From Bacillus sp. HSf4 (GTDB lineage Bacteria > Bacillota > Bacilli > Bacillales > Bacillaceae): a stretch of DNA of 64,000 bases. The stretch covers positions 229,501 to 293,500 of the forward strand of contig NZ_CP120679.1 of the NCBI RefSeq assembly GCF_029537375.1, read 5' to 3'. How positions within the stretch are numbered: the stretch's first letter is position 1; each line of letters opens with the position of its first letter. Of this stretch, positions 49,433-58,765 are shown piece by piece. The notes below the pieces were generated by a model that saw only the letters and a program-made list of their open reading frames with translations, made no database searches and had not been told where the DNA came from. The translations under genes were made by a program, and so were the position numbers.

Positions 49433-50842
49433 AATGTTCTTTTTCTCATCTATATTTTCGGGATGTTTTTTCCCATTTTTGACGTAATAAATCAAGTAGC
49501 ATGCCGCCATAAAAGGCACACCGCAAAAAAGGGCGATCCGCTGGTTCGGATCAAAGGCGATGCCGATGCAGGACGCCAGGCACAAGAGAAATGCGGCAAT
49601 CGGCACGGCCGGATAAAGCGGTGTCCTGTACTTTAAAGCGTCTGCGTTGTTTCCTTCAGATAAAAAGCGTCTGCGAAACATGTATTGTGAGGCAGCGATA
49701 CTCATCCAGACAACAACCACGGCAAACCCTGAAATCGACACAAGGACAATGTAAACCGAGTCGGGAGCAAAGACGCTCGAAAGAAGCGATAAAATTCCTC
49801 CGATCATGCTGAAGATCAGTGCGTTAAACGGTATCCCCTTTGACGTCAGCTTCCGAAAAGCAGGATGGAGCGTGTTTTCTTTGGAGAGCGACCACAGCAT
49901 CCGGGAACAGGCGTATAAGCCTGAATTGGCCGCGGAAAGCAAAGCCGTCAGAATGACAAAGTTCATGATATCAGCGGCAAATGGCACGCCGATGCGGTCA
50001 AAGACAACCACGAAAGGGCTTTTGACGACGCCGGCTTCTTTTATCGGAATCAGGCATGAGAGCACGAAGATCGTACCGATGAAGAAAAGCACCAGCCTCC
50101 AAATCGTTGTTTTGATGGCTTTGGGAATGTTTTTTTCCGGGTCGGCGCTTTCCCCGGCCGCGATCCCGATCAATTCCGTTCCTGAAAAGGCAAAATTCAC
50201 AGAAAGCATCGCCATAAAAATGGGAAGCATACCGTTTGGAAATAGTCCGCCTTCTCCGGAAAAGTTTGATAACAGCGGGGCGGAATCGCCATTTTGTAAG
50301 GGAATAACGCCGAATATCGCTGAACCGCCTAAAATAATAAACAATAAAATGGCTAACACTTTAATGCTGGAAAACCAAAATTCCGACTCGGCGAAAAATT
50401 TCACTGAGAAAGCATTCAACAGGAAAATCAAGGCGGCGAAAACGGCGCTCCACATCCAGACTGAAGTATGCGGGAACCAGCGCTGCATCAATAATCCGGC
50501 TGCGGTGAATTCCGAGCCGAGGGCGACGGCCCAGGTCAGCCAGTAAAGCCAGGCGACCGTGAATCCCGTGCCGGGGCCGATGAATTTGGCGGCATACATA
50601 TGAAACGACCCTGTGACAGGCATTGCGACCGATAATTCGCCGAGACAAAGCATGACAAGGTAGACGATCAGGGCGCCGACCAAGTAAGCCAAAATCGTCC
50701 CGGCCGGCCCGGCCTGGGAAATTGTATAGCCTGAGCTTAAGAAAAGTCCTGTTCCGATGACACCGCCCAATGAGAGCATCACAAGGTGTCTGCTTTGCAT
50801 TTTTCTTTGAAAGTTCTGATGATTGCTGTTTGATTGTTCCAT
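49412..50842 (-). CDS. ybgF: APC-family amino-acid permease, YbgF/MmuP-like
   Basis: A 476-residue permease with 12 helices of the amino-acid transporter family ([50 protein letters not shown]). It follows the homocysteine methyltransferase gene so closely that its ATG overlaps that gene's stop codon, and this pair is found as ybgG-ybgF in B. subtilis and mmuM-mmuP in E. coli. Its likely substrate is S-methylmethionine. ATG 50842 or 50845 follows GGAGG. Confidence 0.85.
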   Translation of the reverse strand: MEQSNSNHQNFQRKMQSRHLVMLSLGGVIGTGLFLSSGYTISQAGPAGTILAYLVGALIVYLVMLCLGELSVAMPVTGSFHMYAAKFIGPGTGFTVAWLYWLTWAVALGSEFTAAGLLMQRWFPHTSVWMWSAVFAALIFLLNAFSVKFFAESEFWFSSIKVLAILLFIILGGSAIFGVIPLQNGDSAPLLSNFSGEGGLFPNGMLPIFMAMLSVNFAFSGTELIGIAAGESADPEKNIPKAIKTTIWRLVLFFIGTIFVLSCLIPIKEAGVVKSPFVVVFDRIGVPFAADIMNFVILTALLSAANSGLYACSRMLWSLSKENTLHPAFRKLTSKGIPFNALIFSMIGGILSLLSSVFAPDSVYIVLVSISGFAVVVVWMSIAASQYMFRRRFLSEGNNADALKYRTPLYPAVPIAAFLLCLASCIGIAFDPNQRIALFCGVPFMAACYLIYYVKNGKKHPENIDEKKNIQKSTPI

Positions 50843-51786
50843 CATACCTCCAACTTTCTTGCCCATTCGGCAACAGCATTGATGTCTTCCGGGCTTGTCC
50901 GGCAGCAGCCGCCGATCAGCCGTGCGCCTGAGTCGTACCAGAGGCGGGCGCTGTCTCCGAATGATTCGCTGCACGCGGGACCATGCCATGTTTTCGTTTC
51001 GGGATCGTACGCTTCCCCGGAGTTCGGATAGGCGATGAGCGGTTTATCCGTATGCTTTTTCATTTCACTGATCAGTGATGGAATGTGTTCGAGCGGCGTA
51101 CAGTTGATTCCCGCCGCGGCGACTTGTTCTTGCCGGTCAAGCCATTCGGCGCATTCGGCGGCAGGCGTTCCGTCGCTGATGAGGTGGCCGTCTTTTGCAC
51201 TGAAGCTGATCCACGCATACGTTTGGGGGAATTCTTTTAATAGCTTGACGATGGCTCTCGCTTCTTGAAGACACGGGATCGTTTCACAGGCCAAAATGTC
51301 GGCGCCCGCATCAATCAGCGCTCTCATGCGAGGTCTGTGGAAATCGACTAATTCGTCCTCGGATACGCCGTAATCCCCCCTGTACTCTGAACCATCGGCA
51401 AGAAAAGCGCCGTAAGGGCCTACTGAAGCGGCAACCAGCGGCTTCGGTCTGCCGTTCCGATTTTCAGGAAGAGACCAAAATTCATCCCGCGCTTCGGTGG
51501 CAAGCCGGACGGACTCTTTTATCAGGTGAAGCGCTTCTTCTTCGCTCAGACCGCGCTTTAGAAAGCCTGCAATGGTAGATTGGTAGCTGGCGGTTATCGC
51601 GCAATCTGCCCCCGCGCTGAAGTAATCCGCATGCACCTGTTTGATAAGGCCGGGATTTTCGATCAGGATTTTGGCAGACCACAGACTGTCATTCAAATCA
51701 CAGCCATGGCGTTCAAGCTCTGTGGCCATTGCACCGTCAAGGATGATGAGCGGGAATTGATTCAAGATTGACTGGATGGGATTCAT
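50842..51786 (-). CDS. mmuM: Homocysteine S-methyltransferase, YbgG/MmuM
   Basis: A 314-residue enzyme of the S-methylmethionine/homocysteine methyltransferase family: [41 protein letters not shown] at the N terminus, zinc ligands in [12 protein letters not shown] and [11 protein letters not shown]. It transfers a methyl group from S-methylmethionine to homocysteine, giving methionine. The ribosome site is weak; AAGGAGGC lies about 38 bases upstream, with a hairpin (GGTTC/GAACC) between it and the start. Confidence 0.88.
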   Translation of the reverse strand: MNPIQSILNQFPLIILDGAMATELERHGCDLNDSLWSAKILIENPGLIKQVHADYFSAGADCAITASYQSTIAGFLKRGLSEEEALHLIKESVRLATEARDEFWSLPENRNGRPKPLVAASVGPYGAFLADGSEYRGDYGVSEDELVDFHRPRMRALIDAGADILACETIPCLQEARAIVKLLKEFPQTYAWISFSAKDGHLISDGTPAAECAEWLDRQEQVAAAGINCTPLEHIPSLISEMKKHTDKPLIAYPNSGEAYDPETKTWHGPACSESFGDSARLWYDSGARLIGGCCRTSPEDINAVAEWARKLEV

Positions 51787-52144
51787 AAAAAAATGAGGTT
51801 CTATCGTTCGAACCCCAGCCTCCTTTCAGAGTTTTTAAAAATATATGAAAAATAGTTTAAAAGACGGGATCATTTTTGTCAATTGGTGAAACATGACGAA
51901 TCCGCAACAGAAACGATCTGTTCATGGTATTCGTGAATCGCGGGATGTGGCGTTTGTCTTCAGGTCAAGCGAGAGCACAAAATCATCCAAAGTAGAAGAG
52001 CCTGTTACTTGATTTTTCGGGAGCAGGTTCTTTTTTTGCGGTCAATCAAAGCGGCATCCGAGACAATGATAAAACCGGCTGCTTGTGCATATTTTGAAAA
52101 GAGCAGAACGAATGCGAATTCAAAATAGAGAAGGGGAATGGGAG
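51787..52144. other. Intergenic region with an orphan hairpin
   Basis: Upstream of mmuM a hairpin GGTTC/GAACC sits between an AAGGAGGC and the start codon. On the plus strand, at 52006–52036, a stem AGAGCCTG/CAGGTTCT is followed by TTTTTTT, resembling a terminator with no upstream plus-strand gene in the window; it might be an attenuator in the leader of chbG. Confidence 0.4.
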
Positions 52145-52885
52145 ATGAAAAAGTTAATCATCAATGCTGATGATTTTGGTTATTCAAGAGGTGTGAATTA
52201 CGGAATTATCGATGCCCATAAGCTGGGAATACTGACATCGGCCACATTAATGACGAATATGCCGGGTGCAGGTCATGCCGCCCGCTTGGCCCGTGAATCT
52301 CCCGAGTTGGGAGTCGGCGTTCATCTGGTTCTCACTTGCGGGAGGCCGCTTTTGCCCGGTCATCGGACCATTGTCGATGCGCGGGGAAACTTTCGCGATC
52401 TCGCCTTTTATCAAGGCGCATATACGATAGATGCTGATGAAGTGTACGACGAATGGAAAGCGCAGATTGAAAAATGCCTTGCTTTTGGCCTTGAGCCCGA
52501 CCATTTGGACAGCCATCATCACATCAATCGTTATCCGCAGATTTCCGAGGTGTTTTTGGCGCTTGCCAAAGAGTACCGCCTGCCGGTCAGACATAATATC
52601 GAGACAGACGTTTTACGAGAAAAAAATGTGAATACCACAGACTTTTTCGCGACGGTTCTCGAAACCGCTTTAAAGGATGATGAAGCTATTGCAGGGCTGT
52701 TTCAACACCATGATACAGTTGAGGTCATGACACACCCTGCTTATCTCGATAAGGAGCTGTTGGCGGGCTCTTCCTACACTTATCCGCGGGTCGATGAACT
52801 TGAATTTTTAATCGATCCGGATGTCGTCCTCCGTTTGCGGACGCTTGCAGATGTCCAGCTTGTACCTTTCAGAAATCTGACATAA
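52145..52885 (+). CDS. chbG: Carbohydrate deacetylase, ChbG/YdjC family
   Basis: A 246-residue metal-dependent deacetylase: LIINADDFGYSRGVNYGIIDAHKLGIL (metal-binding Asp pair), ELGVGVHLVLTCGRPL, PDHLDSHHHINRYPQISEVF (catalytic His cluster) and EVMTHPAYLD. ChbG removes the N-acetyl group from chitobiose or its phosphate. GGGGAATGGGAG precedes ATG 52145. It lies 13 bases before a GlcNAc-type PTS gene, giving a chitooligosaccharide or GlcNAc uptake and processing unit. Confidence 0.85.
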   Translation: MKKLIINADDFGYSRGVNYGIIDAHKLGILTSATLMTNMPGAGHAARLARESPELGVGVHLVLTCGRPLLPGHRTIVDARGNFRDLAFYQGAYTIDADEVYDEWKAQIEKCLAFGLEPDHLDSHHHINRYPQISEVFLALAKEYRLPVRHNIETDVLREKNVNTTDFFATVLETALKDDEAIAGLFQHHDTVEVMTHPAYLDKELLAGSSYTYPRVDELEFLIDPDVVLRLRTLADVQLVPFRNLT

Positions 52886-52898
52886 GGAGAAACGCGGT

Positions 52899-54278
52899 AT
52901 GAAACATTTTCTGCAGTTATTAGGAAAGTCATTGCTGATCCCGATTGCCGTTCTTCCGATAGCAGGCCTCTTGCTGCGTCTGTCGGCCGAAGACATGCTT
53001 GATATTCCGCTCTTTCAGGCGTCAGGCGTGATTTTAAGCAATATGGACGTGCTGATTGCCATCGGCATCGCCATGGGGCTCTCCAAAACCAAAGATAAGG
53101 GAATACCCGCACTGACGGGATACTTGGCGATCACCATATTAAAAGAAGGGCTCGGCATCATGAATCAGGACCTTGACATGAGCGTGTTCGGCGGAGTCAT
53201 CGCCGGTTTGGCGGCCGCTTTCATTTACAATCGCTTTCATGACACACGGCTTCCGAGCATGTTCTCATTTTTTGGCGGAGAAAAGTTTCCGCTGACGATG
53301 ATCGTTTTGCTCATGATCCCGGCTGCGGGCCTGTTTTCCATCGTCTGGCCTTATGCACAGGCAGCTATCGATACTTTTAGCCAGACGCTTGTGGGGCTCG
53401 GCGCTTTCGGGGTGTTCGTTTTCGGTTTTTTGAACCGGTTTTTGCTTCCGTTCGGCCTTCACCATGTGATGAACACGTATGTATATTTTGGTCTTGGTCG
53501 GTATCAAACGGTTTCCGGTGAGACGGTCACAGGAGAAATTACGCGGTTTTTAAACGGAGATCCGACAGCCGGGTATTTCCTCGGCGGCTTTTTTATCACG
53601 ATGATCTTCGGCATCCCGGCGATTGCCTTGGCGATTTCACGCGCCGCCAAAAAACGAAAAAAAGAAACGAAAGCCCTGATGTCGTCCGGAGCGGCGACAT
53701 CAATGATCACCGGAATCACGGAGCCGATTGAATTCACGTTTTTATTTACTTCACCTTTATTATATTTTCTTCATTCTGTCTACACGGGGCTCGCCGGAGC
53801 GGTGCTCTGTATGCTGGGCATCCGCCACGGCTTTTCATGGGGAGCGGGCGCCATCGACTATTTGCTGAACCTCAATTTATCAGATCGCGGATTATGGATC
53901 ATACCGGTCGGACTTCTCTTTTTTGCTCTTTACTATGTGACGTTTTACTTCATCATTACAAAGCGCAACATACCGTTGATCGGAAGAGAACAAGATGCAC
54001 TTGAAGCAAACACATCCCATCCATCGATGGCTCACGGTATTCTCCACCATATTGGCGGCCCGGAGAATGTCCTATCATGCGACAACTGTATGACGCGTTT
54101 GCGATTGAAGTTAAGAGACGCGTCATTGGCGGATGAAGCCATGTTGAAGGACTTGGGGGCGCACGGCGTCGTCAAAATTGATCAGCATCATATCCAGATC
54201 GTGATCGGCACAAAAGCGGGGAATGTCAAAAAAGAAATGGAGACAATTATAGAGCAGCTCCCGCCAGATGAGAAATAA
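52899..54278 (+). CDS. PTS transporter EIICB, glucose/GlcNAc family (NagP-like)
   Basis: A 459-residue phosphotransferase permease. EIIC domain (about 1–370): LIPIAVLPIAGLLLRL, GLHHVMNTYVYFGLG and SMITGITEPIEFTFLF (substrate-binding). EIIB domain (about 385–459): NVLSCDNCMTRLRLKLRD with the phosphorylated cysteine. Domain order CB and length match NagP of B. subtilis, but a GlcNAc-oligomer such as chitobiose is also possible because of the adjacent deacetylase. No EIIA is in the gene, so a partner EIIA elsewhere is needed. AAGGAG precedes the ATG. Confidence 0.85.
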   Translation: MKHFLQLLGKSLLIPIAVLPIAGLLLRLSAEDMLDIPLFQASGVILSNMDVLIAIGIAMGLSKTKDKGIPALTGYLAITILKEGLGIMNQDLDMSVFGGVIAGLAAAFIYNRFHDTRLPSMFSFFGGEKFPLTMIVLLMIPAAGLFSIVWPYAQAAIDTFSQTLVGLGAFGVFVFGFLNRFLLPFGLHHVMNTYVYFGLGRYQTVSGETVTGEITRFLNGDPTAGYFLGGFFITMIFGIPAIALAISRAAKKRKKETKALMSSGAATSMITGITEPIEFTFLFTSPLLYFLHSVYTGLAGAVLCMLGIRHGFSWGAGAIDYLLNLNLSDRGLWIIPVGLLFFALYYVTFYFIITKRNIPLIGREQDALEANTSHPSMAHGILHHIGGPENVLSCDNCMTRLRLKLRDASLADEAMLKDLGAHGVVKIDQHHIQIVIGTKAGNVKKEMETIIEQLPPDEK

Positions 54279-54290
54279 TCACATGCTATA

Positions 54291-54619
54291 ATGTCGGACG
54301 AAAAGAACGTATTGAAAACGTACACGAGGCTTTATGTTGACAATCTGGAAACCGCTCTGCCGTTTTATGAACAGATGTTGGAACTGAGATGTCAATATCC
54401 CGAAATGAAGCTGGGAAATCGCGGCTGTCGGCGGTTAAAACCATTCACCGAGACAAAAGCGACCTTGATCGTCGATTCTGTGGAAGAATGGAAAGAATAC
54501 CTCATAGGCAAAGGCCTTCTGTCATTCGCGATATCAAAGAAGTTCCGACCGGTAAAAACATGACACTGAAGCATCCCGACTCCTCGGTATTCGAATATGT
54601 GGAATTTTTGAGCGGATAA
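54291..54619 (+). pseudogene. Glyoxalase/VOC-family protein, deleted and frameshifted
   Basis: ATG 54291 reads a VOC N-terminal strand (LYVDNLETALPFYEQMLELRCQYPEMKLGN), then jumps directly to LKPFTETKATLIVDSVEEWKEYL, lacking the usual middle strand of about 12 residues. Near 54518 the frame is lost and the family-like C terminus (VIRDIKEVPTGKNMTLKHPDSSVFEYVE) continues in another frame to 54619. Two lesions make it a pseudogene. Confidence 0.75.
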
Positions 54620-54622
54620 AGC

Positions 54623-54653
54623 TTGCACCTCCAGCAGCGTGAGGCGGTATGAT
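54623..54653 (+). promoter_or_regulatory. MerR-type promoter upstream of the broken MerR gene
   Basis: TTGCAC–19–TATGAT with an imperfect dyad (ACCTCC...GAGGCGGT) across the long spacer. This is the arrangement MerR proteins bind and activate. Confidence 0.65.
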
Positions 54654-54684
54654 TGGTATGAACCGTTCGTTGGAGGTGTCTTAC

Positions 54685-55004
54685 ATGAAACAAGAACCTT
54701 ATTATTCAATTGGCGTTTTCTCAGAAATGACAGGTACATCGATTCGGACGTTGCATGATGATGATGAAATCGGCCTGCTGAAGCCTCAAAAAGCGCCCGG
54801 TTCCGGATCGCTATATGAAGGCGAGCCTCCCCATTTGTCGGAGAGGATGTTTTGGCGGGCTTAAGCAAAATCGAGGCGATCGAATCGCAGCCGTATGCAA
54901 ATAAGCTGCCATCGCCATTTACAAAAGAGGAGGAAGAGTGGCTGCAGAAAGTGATCGGATATTATATCATGCACAATGATATGGATGTTGAAAAAGAGGA
55001 ATGA
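54685..55004 (+). pseudogene. MerR-family (TipA-like) regulator with internal deletion
   Basis: ATG 54685 reads the MerR N terminus (YYSIGVFSEMTGTSIRTLHDDDEIGLLKPQKAPGSG), though the usual LHYYDE is LHDDDE; the frame ends at 54864. A C-terminal fragment typical of the family (LPSPFTKEEEEWLQKVIGYYI) survives in another frame up to the stop at 55002. About half of a normal MerR protein is missing. Its promoter is intact. Confidence 0.65.
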
Positions 55005-55034
55005 AAACGGTTCCGGCTGCTCGGCCGGAACTTT

Positions 55035-55757
55035 TTAATGCAAAATGTCCGGCTCGACTTTCGTCATATCATTTTGAAGTGAAACATGAAGTTCATGTTG
55101 TTGATTGACTGAAGCGAAAAAAACCGCGCTGATTTGTTCGATTCCCCTCTCTTTCAACTGATCGATGAGCCAGCTTTCCGATATATGTAATTGGCGAAGG
55201 ACGGAAGCGTATATTTTTCCGTCGACGATGACAGGGTAGGAAAATCCGCCGCGGCTTTTTTGGATCCCCAAATCTTCTGCGGTAACCTCCATCTTATCCG
55301 GTTTTTTGTAGACCGTTAAATTTCCGTTTGCCTCTATAAACGCCATTTCAACGTCACCGACATTAAAAACGTCTTTTTCCCGAAGCATCTGCAAAATATT
55401 ATCGATCGAATAACGGATCCGCTTTAAATTGCCGACGATGAATGTTCCATCTTTAATGACAATGGTCGGTTCAAATGTGATCAGACGCCCTAGTGTTCTG
55501 CTTTTAATCATGATTTTTGATGTGAGCCTTTGCAAAAGTGCGATCCCCAAAACCGCAAAAGCGGTATGCAAATGTTCGATTTTTGGATCGGCGATATCCG
55601 CCCCCACAACGGCTCCGAGCGTAATAATGATTAAAAAATCAAAGACCGGCATTTCCCCGATCGAACGCTTACCCATATACAATGTGACCATTAACAAAAA
55701 CGGTAAAATCGTAATAATCCGACCATAAACGAGTAAAATTTCTTTCACAGTTTCCAT
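55035..55757 (-). CDS. DUF421 membrane protein, YetF-like
   Basis: A 240-residue protein: three N-terminal helices (about 12–80), then a soluble alpha/beta domain with GRLITFEPTIVIKDG, the LKRIRYSIDNILQMLREKDVFNVGDVEMAFIEANGNLTVYKK block and YPVIVDGKIYASVLRQLHISESWLIDQLKERGI, all typical of DUF421/YcaP. B. subtilis YetF, YrbG and YdfR are relatives; function is not established. AAGTAAAACA precedes the ATG. Confidence 0.8.
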   Translation of the reverse strand: METVKEILLVYGRIITILPFLLMVTLYMGKRSIGEMPVFDFLIIITLGAVVGADIADPKIEHLHTAFAVLGIALLQRLTSKIMIKSRTLGRLITFEPTIVIKDGTFIVGNLKRIRYSIDNILQMLREKDVFNVGDVEMAFIEANGNLTVYKKPDKMEVTAEDLGIQKSRGGFSYPVIVDGKIYASVLRQLHISESWLIDQLKERGIEQISAVFFASVNQQHELHVSLQNDMTKVEPDILH

Positions 55758-56081
55758 TGTTTTACTTCCTTTTTCGCTTTTTCTGCTTCGACCATTTATA
55801 TTTTGGCTGAAATAAAGGATCTTATTTAAGAAATTAGCCGGAAGGAAAAGGCTGACCCGTGAGAAAAAAGCGCTAAAACGAAAAGGAGGAAATAATCCGA
55901 AGTTCTCTCAGAATTTTCTGGTAATTATGGTATGATGAAGCGGCAGGAGGGAGGTGTTTGATATTCCGGCATCTTCTTCAACACTCCATTGCCCGGTCTT
56001 CTTTTACGATTCTGGATAGGTTCATCACTTCCTTTTAGAAACGACTGTAAAACGCTTTTTAAAAGAAAGGGAAGTGAGACC

Positions 56082-58223
56082 ATGAATGTAAAGAAGCCAT
56101 TTCTGCTGATTGCGGTTTTTTTGATGATCTTCAGCTCGATGTTGTCTTTCATGCCCCGTCAGGCATTCGCTGACACATTTGCCGGTGATCCGAGTACAAA
56201 GGTGTCCGGCTGGGCTTATGACGAAAGCATTGGCGGCTATCTGCCGACTGAGCAAATTAAAGCAGCCGATGATCCATCAAGGCTCGCATACTGTTTGCAG
56301 CCGGGGAAAAGCTCGCCTGACAATGCCGATATGCCGTCAAGCGGCCGAATGAATGATAAGGTGTACCGGATTTTAACATACGGCTACCCCAGCGCATCCC
56401 CCTCTGAATTGGGTGTGACAAGCAAAGCGAAAGCCCACTATGCGACGCAAGTGGCCGTCTGGATTGCTGTCGGCGAAGTGACAGAAAAAAACCTTACATA
56501 TCGTGATGAGAGGATTGAAGAAGCAGTCCATTTCCTTTTGGAAAAAGCGGACCGTGCGGATGATACACAGGACATAACGCTTACCGTGACGCCAAAGGAC
56601 GCCAAAGCGTCAATTCGCGGTCATGATTTGCAGACACCGCCTTATACAGTCAAAAGCAGTGCGGCCGGTACATACACGGTATCTTTAAAACATGCGCCGA
56701 AACAGGCGGTGGTAACGGATATCGAAGGAAACGTGAAGAAACGGTTTAAAACAAATGAATCATTTCAAATCATGTTGCCGAAAAACACCCCGACATCAAC
56801 GATGGACGTGCACATCGATGCAGAACTGAAGCAATTGATGACGATGAAATATCGATCTGACGGCACATATCAAGACGTTGTGACATTAACGAACGCCAAG
56901 AAGCATATTCAGGCGGCTGCAGCGGCTTCATGGGAGACAAAAGGCGCCATCCAAATTGTAAAAACCGATGACGAAGACAAGCCTCTGTCAGGTGTAGCAT
57001 TCGATTTGAAGGATGAAAGCGGCCGGAAAGTCGCATCGCTTGTGACCGATGATTCCGGACAAGCCACAGCCGAAAACCTGCCGCTTGGAACATACACAGT
57101 TGTTGAAACAAAAACAAAGGAAGGGTTCGTGCTGAATCCTGATCCTCAAACCGTGGTTGTCAAAACCGAAGAAACCTCTGTACTGACTTTTGTCAATCAA
57201 AAGGTGACAGGCGGCGTCAAAATCAAGAAGACGGATGAAAATGGACGCGCTCTGCAAGGCGCTGCATTCACACTGTTTGACAAGAACGGAGAAAAGCTGA
57301 AAACAGCGCTTACAAATGGTCAAGGAGAAGCCTTTTTCGATCATGTCGAGTACGGACAATATACAGTCCAAGAAACAAAGGCACCGCAAGGATTTGTGCT
57401 TGATCCAACGAAACATCTGCTGAACATCAGAGGAGACGGGCATGTCGTTAAGTTTCATATTGAGAACAAAGCGATCAAGGGCAGCGCAGAATTGATCAAG
57501 GTGGATGAAAAGCAGCCGCAGAAAACATTAGAGGGTGCCGTGTATGAGCTGAAACATGAGGACGGCGCGGTCATCGGTGAATATCGTACAAATGAAGACG
57601 GAAACATCTCTGTTGACAACCTGCCATCCGGTTCTTATATTTTTACAGAGAAAAAAGCGCCGCGCGGATATGTACTAGATCCTGAACCGCTTCGATTTTC
57701 GATTTCAGAAAACGGTCAGACAGTAAAGCTTAAGGCATCCAATCACAAGATGACAGGCTCGCTTGAGCTGACCAAAACCGATGCAGCAGATGGGAACACC
57801 CGTTTAAAAGGCGCGGAATTTGTTATTCGCAATGAAAAGGGAGAGGAAGTCGCCAGAGGAAAAACCGGTGAAAACGGAATCGCCCGATTCGACAGGCTTC
57901 CTTACGGGAAATACACTTATACGGAAACAATCGCCCCGAAAGGATATGTTTTAAATGAAGAAACATTCGCATTTGAAATCAAAAAAGATGGGCAAATCGT
58001 AAAGCATACGGTAGAAAATCATAAGGAAGAGACAAATACCGCAGCTCCTCCTGCCAAAAAGGATAGAGACACTGGACATGTCGAAAAAACAGGAGGACAC
58101 CTGCTGCCGAATACAGGAAATGACGGCCTGTATCGTGCTTTACTCATTGGACCCATCCTTCTTATTATCGGATGTGTCACATATGTTTTAAACCGCAAAA
58201 AGACTCAAAATCAAAGGGTGTAA
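56082..58223 (+). CDS. LPXTG surface adhesin with thioester domain and SpaA-type repeats
   Basis: A 713-residue surface protein. Signal peptide ends at AFA30; a thioester domain has the paired Cys71 (LAYCLQPG) and Gln123 (HYATQVAVW) that form an internal thioester able to bond host or surface amines. About four SpaA/Cna-B-type domains of some 90 residues follow from about 288 (GVAFDLKDESGRKVASLVTDDSGQATAENLPLGTYTVVET is typical), then LPNTG at 675–679, a hydrophobic helix and NRKKTQ. Lys/Asn/Glu isopeptide bonds are expected in the repeats. AAAGGGAAG precedes ATG 56082. A housekeeping sortase A would anchor it. Confidence 0.9.
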   Translation: MNVKKPFLLIAVFLMIFSSMLSFMPRQAFADTFAGDPSTKVSGWAYDESIGGYLPTEQIKAADDPSRLAYCLQPGKSSPDNADMPSSGRMNDKVYRILTYGYPSASPSELGVTSKAKAHYATQVAVWIAVGEVTEKNLTYRDERIEEAVHFLLEKADRADDTQDITLTVTPKDAKASIRGHDLQTPPYTVKSSAAGTYTVSLKHAPKQAVVTDIEGNVKKRFKTNESFQIMLPKNTPTSTMDVHIDAELKQLMTMKYRSDGTYQDVVTLTNAKKHIQAAAAASWETKGAIQIVKTDDEDKPLSGVAFDLKDESGRKVASLVTDDSGQATAENLPLGTYTVVETKTKEGFVLNPDPQTVVVKTEETSVLTFVNQKVTGGVKIKKTDENGRALQGAAFTLFDKNGEKLKTALTNGQGEAFFDHVEYGQYTVQETKAPQGFVLDPTKHLLNIRGDGHVVKFHIENKAIKGSAELIKVDEKQPQKTLEGAVYELKHEDGAVIGEYRTNEDGNISVDNLPSGSYIFTEKKAPRGYVLDPEPLRFSISENGQTVKLKASNHKMTGSLELTKTDAADGNTRLKGAEFVIRNEKGEEVARGKTGENGIARFDRLPYGKYTYTETIAPKGYVLNEETFAFEIKKDGQIVKHTVENHKEETNTAAPPAKKDRDTGHVEKTGGHLLPNTGNDGLYRALLIGPILLIIGCVTYVLNRKKTQNQRV

Positions 58224-58232
58224 ATCTTCACG

Positions 58233-58261
58233 AAAAGGACAGCTTTACGGCTGTCTTTTTC
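58233..58261. terminator. Bidirectional terminator
   Basis: GACAGC / GCTGTC stem with flanking A and T runs, between the adhesin and the DUF2809 gene, overlapping the latter's stop. Confidence 0.7.
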
Positions 58262-58637
58262 GCGAAAAGAGCTCGAGGACAGACCCTGCACCCACGCCGA
58301 GCAAATAAGCAAACAAATCGCTCCATAAAAATCCGTATCCAAGGATGAGGCCGCCGAGCGGAATAGTTCGCAAACGGTCGATCCACGGAGCGTGGTAAAG
58401 CTGGCTGAACTCTATTAAAAAGCAAAACAACAGCGCTCCGAGCGCTACCGCTCGTGTGCCGGCTTTGTTGAACAGAAATCCAAACCCAAAGAAAATCATC
58501 AGCGCCCAAAGCGCATCTCCTGCATAAGAATTCACAATATCCGGCAGCATGCCGGCCATTTTCCTTACGCCTAACCCCGCCGCCATGGCCGCAAACGTCA
58601 ATCCTGCCTGTCGGGTGCGGCTGCGTTTTTTTGTCAT
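58245..58637 (-). CDS. DUF2809 (VanZ-like) membrane protein
   Basis: A 130-residue protein with four helices: LTFAAMAAGLGVRKMAGMLPDIVNSYAGDALWALMIFFGFGFLF, then ALGALLFCFLIEFSQLYHAPWIDRLRTIPLGGLILGYGFLWSDLFAYLLGVGAG, the DUF2809 core. It belongs to the VanZ/RDD-like group; function unknown. ATG 58637 is set by GGGG six bases before it; ATG 58649 is an alternative. Confidence 0.75.
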   Translation of the reverse strand: MTKKRSRTRQAGLTFAAMAAGLGVRKMAGMLPDIVNSYAGDALWALMIFFGFGFLFNKAGTRAVALGALLFCFLIEFSQLYHAPWIDRLRTIPLGGLILGYGFLWSDLFAYLLGVGAGSVLELFSRKRQP

Positions 58638-58696
58638 GATAAACCCCATTTCTCTATATGTTCGAAGAACATTTTAGCACTGATCAAGTTTCACAT

Positions 58697-58722
58697 TGAA
58701 ACTTTCATTTGCCGTGTTCGTA
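58697..58722 (+). promoter_or_regulatory. SigW-type ECF promoter
   Basis: TGAAAC, 16 bases, CGTA: a perfect match to the SigW/SigX class of B. subtilis extracytoplasmic-function promoters. It lies 44 bases before the VWA gene. Confidence 0.7.
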
Positions 58723-58765
58723 AAAAGTAAGGTAAATCAGCATTTCACAAAAAGGAGATTGGGCA

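Noticed and set aside
49806..50546. 246-codon plus-strand frame inside the permease gene
   Set aside because: Antisense shadow of a clear 12-helix transporter; no motif and no promoter.
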